Positions 59,974-64,000 of a stretch of 64,000 nucleotides of DNA are shown here, piece by piece. Position numbers and translations under genes: made by a program. The notes under the pieces were generated by a model. That model was not told the DNA's origin, ran no database searches, and saw only the letters and a list, made by a program, of their open reading frames with translations. The stretch comes from JAAZMI01 sp050942615 (GTDB lineage: Bacteria > Bacillota > Dethiobacteria > DTU022 > UBA8154): contig JBMNNQ010000001.1 of the NCBI GenBank assembly GCA_050942615.1, positions 1 to 64,000 of the forward strand, in the 5' to 3' direction. Position 1 is the stretch's first letter, and each line of letters starts with the position of its first letter.

Positions 59974-60647
59974 AGCGTCGCCTCAAATTTATAGCCCACG
60001 CCCCAGACGGTTTTAATTTCCCAGTTTTCGTGAGAAACCTGTTCCAATTTGGCCCGCAACCTTTTAATGTGGGAATCAACCGTGCGGGTATCTCCTGCAT
60101 AGTCATAGCCCCAGAGGCTGTTTAACAGATTATCGCGGGTAAACACCTTATCTTTGTTGATCGCCAGCGTCCACAAGATTTCAGTTTCCTTTTTGGTGAG
60201 GGGAATGCGGGTACCGTCAATTTCTGTACGGTATTCATCCAGGTTGATCAGCAGGTTCCCAAAGGTAAAAATTTGTGCCTGCGTATCATCTTCCTGTGCA
60301 ACGCGGCGCAAAACGGCCCGCACACGCGCCATCACCTCAGCCGGCGAAAAAGGTTTGACGATATAATCATCGGCACCAATATCCAAACCCATGATGCGTT
60401 CAAAATCTTCTCCCCGGGCCGTAATCATAATCACAGGCACACTGCTCTGCCGGCGAATTTCCCGGCAGACTGTAAAACCATCCAGGCCGGGCATCATAAC
60501 ATCAAGCAGGATTATGGCAAAGTTTCCCGCGCGTGTTTTTTCCAGCGCACCGGTTCCGTCAAAGGCTGTCGTGACAGTAAAGCCTTCCTTGACAGCGTAG
60601 GCCTTTAAGACCGCAACGATCTGCCGGTTGTCGTCAGCGATTAGCAT
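59970..60647 (-). CDS. OmpR/PhoB family response regulator
   Basis: A receiver domain with the DD pair in MLIADDNRQ, phosphoacceptor Asp49 (ILLDVMMPGLDG), Thr in MITARGED and Lys in DYIVKPFSP is joined to a winged-helix DNA-binding domain (LTKKETEILWTLAINKDKVFTRDNLLNSLWGYDY, DSHIKRLRAKL). The ATG at 60647 has GAGGGCGG about 8 bases upstream; an in-frame GTG at 60665 is the alternative. It is coupled to the kinase gene and divergent from the exported His/Cys-rich protein. Confidence 0.94.
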   Translation of the reverse strand: MLIADDNRQIVAVLKAYAVKEGFTVTTAFDGTGALEKTRAGNFAIILLDVMMPGLDGFTVCREIRRQSSVPVIMITARGEDFERIMGLDIGADDYIVKPFSPAEVMARVRAVLRRVAQEDDTQAQIFTFGNLLINLDEYRTEIDGTRIPLTKKETEILWTLAINKDKVFTRDNLLNSLWGYDYAGDTRTVDSHIKRLRAKLEQVSHENWEIKTVWGVGYKFEATL

Positions 60648-60665
60648 TTCCAGCACCGCCCTCAC

Positions 60666-60993
60666 CCCCTGTATAATAGCATGGGCAAAGCATTATGTAA
60701 AAAACCCCTACACTCCCGCCTTAACAGCAACGGCCCTCCTTGCTATTAAACCGGTGGTTCATTTTATCCCTTGCCGGTTTGCTTTCTGCCCATCAGACTG
60801 TATGCCTGAAGTTGGGCAGGAAAAAATGTTCTTATGGTTTTTGTTACAGATACTGTTTATGGAAATTATTTTTAATGGGCTGATTATAACTATTTTAACA
60901 CGAAAAAAAGTTTAAAAAACACACTTTTGTCAAAACTAAGGGCTATGATCAGCTTTGCAACAACAAAAAATAAGGTTGAAAGGAGGTTGGAGC
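60666..60993. other. Divergent intergenic region between response regulator and exported protein genes
   Basis: The 328 bases between divergent genes must carry promoters for both. The plus side has an A/T-rich segment (60870-60950) and the ribosome site AAAGGAGG at about 60979 for the downstream gene. No clear -35/-10 pair with 17-base spacing was found on either strand, and no direct repeats typical of OmpR-family sites were obvious. Confidence 0.45.
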
Positions 60994-61575
60994 ATGAAAA
61001 CTATAAAAAAATTTGTAATTGCCGGTATTATGGTGTTGGTTTTACTGGCCGGCACGGTTGCAGCATTTGCCACCGCACAGTACGCCACTCCGGCAGAGGC
61101 AGTTGCCGGGTTAACGGGGCGGGAGGTGCAATCCGTTAGCGACGAACGTGCACAAACAGGGAAAACCTATGGCACCATCGCCCGGGAGGCGGGTGTCCTG
61201 GCTGCATTTAAAGCCGAAATGCTGGAGATGAAAAAGGATACACTGGCCGCGCGCGTCGCCGAAGGCCGGATGACCCGGGAACAAGCTGACGCTGTCCTTG
61301 CTAAAATAGTTTCCCACCAGGCTACCTGTGACGGCAGCGGTGCAGGCTGCGAACTGCACGGCGCCGGCCTGGAAGGCGGGGCAGGCTTTGGCCGGGGCTG
61401 CCAGGGCCGGGCTGAGAAGCAAGACGGCCGGAACCCTGCACAACACGGCCTGGGCCGGCAACAGGAAAGCCGGGGGCAGGGACAAGGCACACATAACTGC
61501 CGGCAACAGGGCTGTGGGCAAGATGGTCAGGGCCACGGCCACGGCCTGCGTGACGGTTCCTGCCTGAACAATTAA
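60994..61575 (+). CDS. Exported DUF2680-like protein with His/Cys/Gly/Gln-rich tail
   Basis: The 193-residue protein starts at ATG 60994 behind AAGGAGG. A signal peptide (about 1-25, ending AAFATAQ) is followed by a helical part with DTLAARVAEGRMTREQADAVLAKI, resembling the DUF2680/YckD helical repeat. A low-complexity tail of about 80 residues (110-193) is rich in Gly, Gln, His and Cys (GCELHG, THNCRQQGCGQ, GHGHG). The tail suggests metal binding outside the membrane; this is inference. The gene is divergent from a two-component system, so it is a candidate target or sensor partner. Confidence 0.8.
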   Translation: MKTIKKFVIAGIMVLVLLAGTVAAFATAQYATPAEAVAGLTGREVQSVSDERAQTGKTYGTIAREAGVLAAFKAEMLEMKKDTLAARVAEGRMTREQADAVLAKIVSHQATCDGSGAGCELHGAGLEGGAGFGRGCQGRAEKQDGRNPAQHGLGRQQESRGQGQGTHNCRQQGCGQDGQGHGHGLRDGSCLNN

Positions 61576-61605
61576 TAGAAACTAAGCCGAAAAGCCGAAA
61601 TATCA

Positions 61606-61646
61606 AGCTGTGCCTGCCCGGCGGAACAGCCCGGGCAGGCACAGCT
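61606..61646. terminator. Strong hairpin downstream of the exported protein gene
   Basis: AGCTGTGCCTGCCCGG (61606-61621) is perfectly complementary to CCGGGCAGGCACAGCT (61631-61646), a 16-bp GC-rich stem with a 9-base loop, 30 bases past the stop. Neither strand has a proper T run, so termination efficiency is uncertain, but position and stability suggest a 3' end for the plus-strand gene. Confidence 0.65.
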
Positions 61647-61870
61647 ATGTCTTTAAAAGATTATGGTTTCAAAATGTAGTCATCAATTTTTTTATCCAGA
61701 AGGCCGTCACCTGCGTGCGCGGTAATTATAGTAACTGCATCCCCGTCCATGAACTTTTCCAATTGCCCGGGCGCAGGGTGCAGGTTCTTCCCGGTAAAAC
61801 TTTTTGTTTTTCGTGCCCGGTCTATAGTTTATTCTGTCTTTACGCTTGCTATGGCCTTTTTAATTGCTGT

Positions 61871-63076
61871 TTATCTTGCAAGGAAATGATCCATTAAGGT
61901 GTAGCCTCTAGCGATGTATTTCCCTTGGGCTGCAAAACTTTCATTGAATGCACCCTGCGGATTTTTTAAGGAGTCCCCTTTACGGTAGATGCAATAAGGC
62001 ACGGGATCTGCGGTGTGGGTACGTAAACGCACGGGGGTGGGGTGGTCTGCCAAAACCATCAGCTTATAATCCTGAAATTCCTCCAACCCGCTGAGTATTT
62101 CCCCAATAACCTGGTCTTCAATAGCCTCTATGGCCTGCACCTTAACCTTAAATTCCCCTTGGTGACCGGCCTCGTCCGGGGCCTCTATATGGATAAAAAC
62201 AAAATCACAGCCTTCCTGCAACGCCTTCAGGGCTCCCCGAGCCTTGCCCTTAAAATTGGTATGCATATTTCCCGTAGCACCGGGAACCTCCACCACCTTC
62301 AAACCTGCTAACATCCCCAGGCCTTTAATCAGATCCACGGCGGAAACTACCGCGCCTGCCAGGCCATATTTGACTGCAAAACTATCCAGGTGGGGCTTGC
62401 GGCCCTCACCCCACAACCAGATGGAATTTGCCGGCTGCAGCCCCCGGGCCCGGCGTTTCTTATTGACGGGGTGATCAGGTAAAAAAGTGCTGCTTGTTTG
62501 CATAAATTTACTTAACAGCGGGCTGTTTTTACCCCGGGGCAGGTAGGCGGCAATTTTTTGCCCTGTAATATCATGGGGTGGTGTCAGCCTAAAACCGTCA
62601 GCCCCGCCCCGCCAGACCAGAAGGTGCCGGTAGCTTACCCCGGCGTGGAAATGAAAGGTTCCGCTGCCAAGTTTTTGCCTCACGGTGATCAGCAGCTCAC
62701 CGGCCTCAGCGGTACTGATTTCACCAGCGCTGTAATCCAGCATCCTGCGTTCTTCATAAGGTTCCTCTTCCGAAAGTGTCACTAAGTTGCAGCGCAAAGC
62801 CAAGTCATCTGCAGCCAGTTCTACACCCATGGCCACTGCTTCCAAAGGTGAACGCCCTGTATAATATTTTTCCGGATCATACCCCAGTACCGCCAGATTG
62901 GCCACGTCACTTCCCGCCGGCATCCCTGGCGGCACAGTCCGTGCCAGGCCTACTTCACCGCAGCGGGCCAGCTGATCCAACCGGGGCGTCCGGGCATATT
63001 GCAGGGGTGTTTTTCCCCCTAGTTCCTCCAACCTTTCATCAGGCATACCATCCCCCAGAACCACTGCATATTTCAA
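61871..63076 (-). CDS. Cofactor-independent phosphoglycerate mutase (ApgM family)
   Basis: The 401-residue protein belongs to the archaeal-type 2,3-bisphosphoglycerate-independent mutases of the alkaline phosphatase superfamily. It begins MKYAVVLGDGMPDERLEELGGKTPL (metal Asp), has the nucleophile region PAGSDVANLAVLGYDPEKYYTGR (Ser), and C-terminal metal motifs HIEAPDEAGHQGE and VLADHPTPVRLRTHTADPVPY. A subset of this family has been proposed to be homoserine kinases. No thr genes are nearby, so the mutase name is kept, at family level only. Confidence 0.88.
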   Translation of the reverse strand: MKYAVVLGDGMPDERLEELGGKTPLQYARTPRLDQLARCGEVGLARTVPPGMPAGSDVANLAVLGYDPEKYYTGRSPLEAVAMGVELAADDLALRCNLVTLSEEEPYEERRMLDYSAGEISTAEAGELLITVRQKLGSGTFHFHAGVSYRHLLVWRGGADGFRLTPPHDITGQKIAAYLPRGKNSPLLSKFMQTSSTFLPDHPVNKKRRARGLQPANSIWLWGEGRKPHLDSFAVKYGLAGAVVSAVDLIKGLGMLAGLKVVEVPGATGNMHTNFKGKARGALKALQEGCDFVFIHIEAPDEAGHQGEFKVKVQAIEAIEDQVIGEILSGLEEFQDYKLMVLADHPTPVRLRTHTADPVPYCIYRKGDSLKNPQGAFNESFAAQGKYIARGYTLMDHFLAR

Positions 63077-63242
63077 AGTAAAACCCCTTTCCCTTCCCTT
63101 TTAAACTTTCCTTAGACGGTTTACAAAAATTATATCACTTGTCCTGTAGGAAAAAAAGCCCTCCAGCAGCAAACTGCTTTGCTAGTCAGGCTTCTGTTTG
63201 AACAGTAATTTTATTTTTTTAGAAAAAAGTAGCAAGCGTCTG

Positions 63243-63608
63243 CTAGCTTCCCCATTTCTCCAGTTTTATTTGATCACCGCACTGTGTTTGTGTTTGCCGG
63301 AAGGTACCTGCAGTGGCTTCAATCACATAACCTGCCTTTTTAATTACCGGGCTGCAGCGGCAGGGACCCATCCCTTCCATCAGGTAACAGATACAATCCC
63401 CCGGGTCTACAAAAGCAACATCCAGGGGAAAAAACATGCCCCAGGTATGCACTGCCTGGCAGGGTCTGATGATCAGGCCCTCCCCCGGCAGGAGGCCTTT
63501 ACAGCCCAGTAAGCCCCGGAGGCGTTGAAAAAAAGTGTCTGCCACTGCTGCCTTCTGTAAAATAACAGTATTTCGGGAAAGGTTGACTACCTGTACCTTT
63601 TTTGTCAT
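63243..63608 (-). CDS. DUF192 family protein
   Basis: The 121-residue product has the DUF192 core: TFFQRLRGLLGCKGLLPGEGLIIRPCQAVHTWGMFFPLDVAFVD and VIEATAGTFRQTQTQCGD. Family members are small beta-rich proteins, often secreted; this copy has no signal peptide. It lies 10 bases after the tadC-like gene, a linkage seen in many tad/Flp pilus loci. Its function is unknown. Confidence 0.87.
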   Translation of the reverse strand: MTKKVQVVNLSRNTVILQKAAVADTFFQRLRGLLGCKGLLPGEGLIIRPCQAVHTWGMFFPLDVAFVDPGDCICYLMEGMGPCRCSPVIKKAGYVIEATAGTFRQTQTQCGDQIKLEKWGS

Positions 63609-63618
63609 TAAAAACTCC

Positions 63619-64000
63619 TTACATACTTTGAAATGTCTGCATAATACGAATTAAGGCCGGCCCCAACAGAACAACAAACAGGGTTGGAAAAATAAAAAAT
63701 ACCAGGGGGAAAAGCATTTTGATCGGTGCTTTCATCGCTGCCTCTTCAGCACGCTGGCGCCGTTTTCGCCGCATGGCTTCAGCCTGGATACGCAAGGTGT
63801 TGGCAATGTTACTGCCTAATTGTTCAGACTGAATTACAGCGCTGATAAAGCTGCTCAGGTCCTGCACCCCCGTGCGCCCGACGATGCTGCGCAGGGCCTC
63901 TTCCCGGGTCTTGCCCAGCCGCATTTCCTCCAGGGCCCGCGCTATTTCCTGGCCCAGAATACCGGGCGCCTGTTCAGTAACCCGCTTCAAAGCCATATCA
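63619..64000 (-). CDS. tadC: TadC-like type II secretion F domain protein (partial, 5' end outside window)
   Basis: The last 127 codons of a gene that runs off the right edge. The sequence (EIARALEEMRLGKTREEALRSIVGRTGVQDLSSFISAVIQSEQLGSNIANTLRIQAEAMRRKRRQRAEEAAMKAPIKMLFPLVFFIFPTLFVVLLGPALI) is the C-terminal half of a GspF-domain TadC, with its distal membrane segment. It implies a tad/Flp pilus locus beyond the window, distinct from the GspE/GspF pilin cluster at 41-47 kb. Confidence 0.9.
   Translation of the reverse strand, partial: DMALKRVTEQAPGILGQEIARALEEMRLGKTREEALRSIVGRTGVQDLSSFISAVIQSEQLGSNIANTLRIQAEAMRRKRRQRAEEAAMKAPIKMLFPLVFFIFPTLFVVLLGPALIRIMQTFQSM

Overview
The window comes from an endospore-forming, probably anaerobic Firmicute of the class Clostridia sensu lato (Peptococcaceae/Desulfotomaculia-like). 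The evidence is a nearly complete set of sporulation genes (spoIIAA-AB-sigF, spoIIM, spo0A, spoIVB, spoIIIAA-AH, sigK, spoVAC-VAD), AddAB recombination, an NfnAB-type electron-bifurcating transhydrogenase, FolD-type folate enzymes and type IV pilin machinery. Almost every gene is on the minus strand; only two small genes, at 47.8 kb and 61.0 kb, are on plus. No rRNA, tRNA, CRISPR array, insertion sequence or prophage was seen.

Read in the direction of transcription (high to low coordinates), the layout is as follows. 64-61 kb: the end of a tadC gene, a DUF192 protein and a cofactor-independent phosphoglycerate mutase. 61.6-58.5 kb: a small exported protein divergent from a two-component system. 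58.3-50.8 kb: addB-addA. 50.6-48 kb: a radical SAM protein, sigK and yqeG. 47.4-41.4 kb: a compact type IV pilus/pseudopilus operon (prepilin peptidase, ATPase, platform protein, five pilin-like proteins). 41-38.8 kb: an M24 peptidase, efp and an Asp-rich zinc-ribbon protein. 38.4-31 kb: spoIIIAA-AH, asp23, amaP, a DUF2273 protein and nusB. 31-25.9 kb: nfnA-nfnB and three tandem folD-family genes. 25.9-16.6 kb: xseA-xseB-ispA, a structured non-coding RNA, a membrane protein, dxs, tlyA, nadK and recN. 16.4-14.2 kb: spoIVB and spo0A. 14-9.3 kb: steA, steB, two glycosyltransferase-like genes and a DUF3866 gene. 9.2-1 kb: spoIIM, xerD, deoB, pdp, dacF, spoIIAA-AB-sigF, a small membrane protein, dodecin and spoVAC-spoVAD. 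The order largely follows the conserved efp-spoIIIA-nusB-folD-xseAB-ispA-dxs-recN-spoIVB-spo0A and xerD-deoB-dacF-spoIIA blocks of Bacillus and Clostridia.

The standout feature is the roughly 500-base gap between ispA and dxs. It has a textbook sigma-A promoter (TTGAGT, 17 bp, TATAAT) reading into a long structured RNA, followed directly by a multi-pass membrane protein carrying a DxxxD motif. This position and arrangement match the OLE (ornate, large, extremophilic) RNA and its membrane partner OapA, a large bacterial ribonucleoprotein whose biochemical role is still poorly understood. Other points worth a second look are two degenerate folD paralogues beside a canonical folD, next to nfnAB; two genes (deoB and an M24 peptidase) that appear to start with AUU; and sigma-H promoters at spo0A (with an overlapping 0A box) and at spoIIAA.
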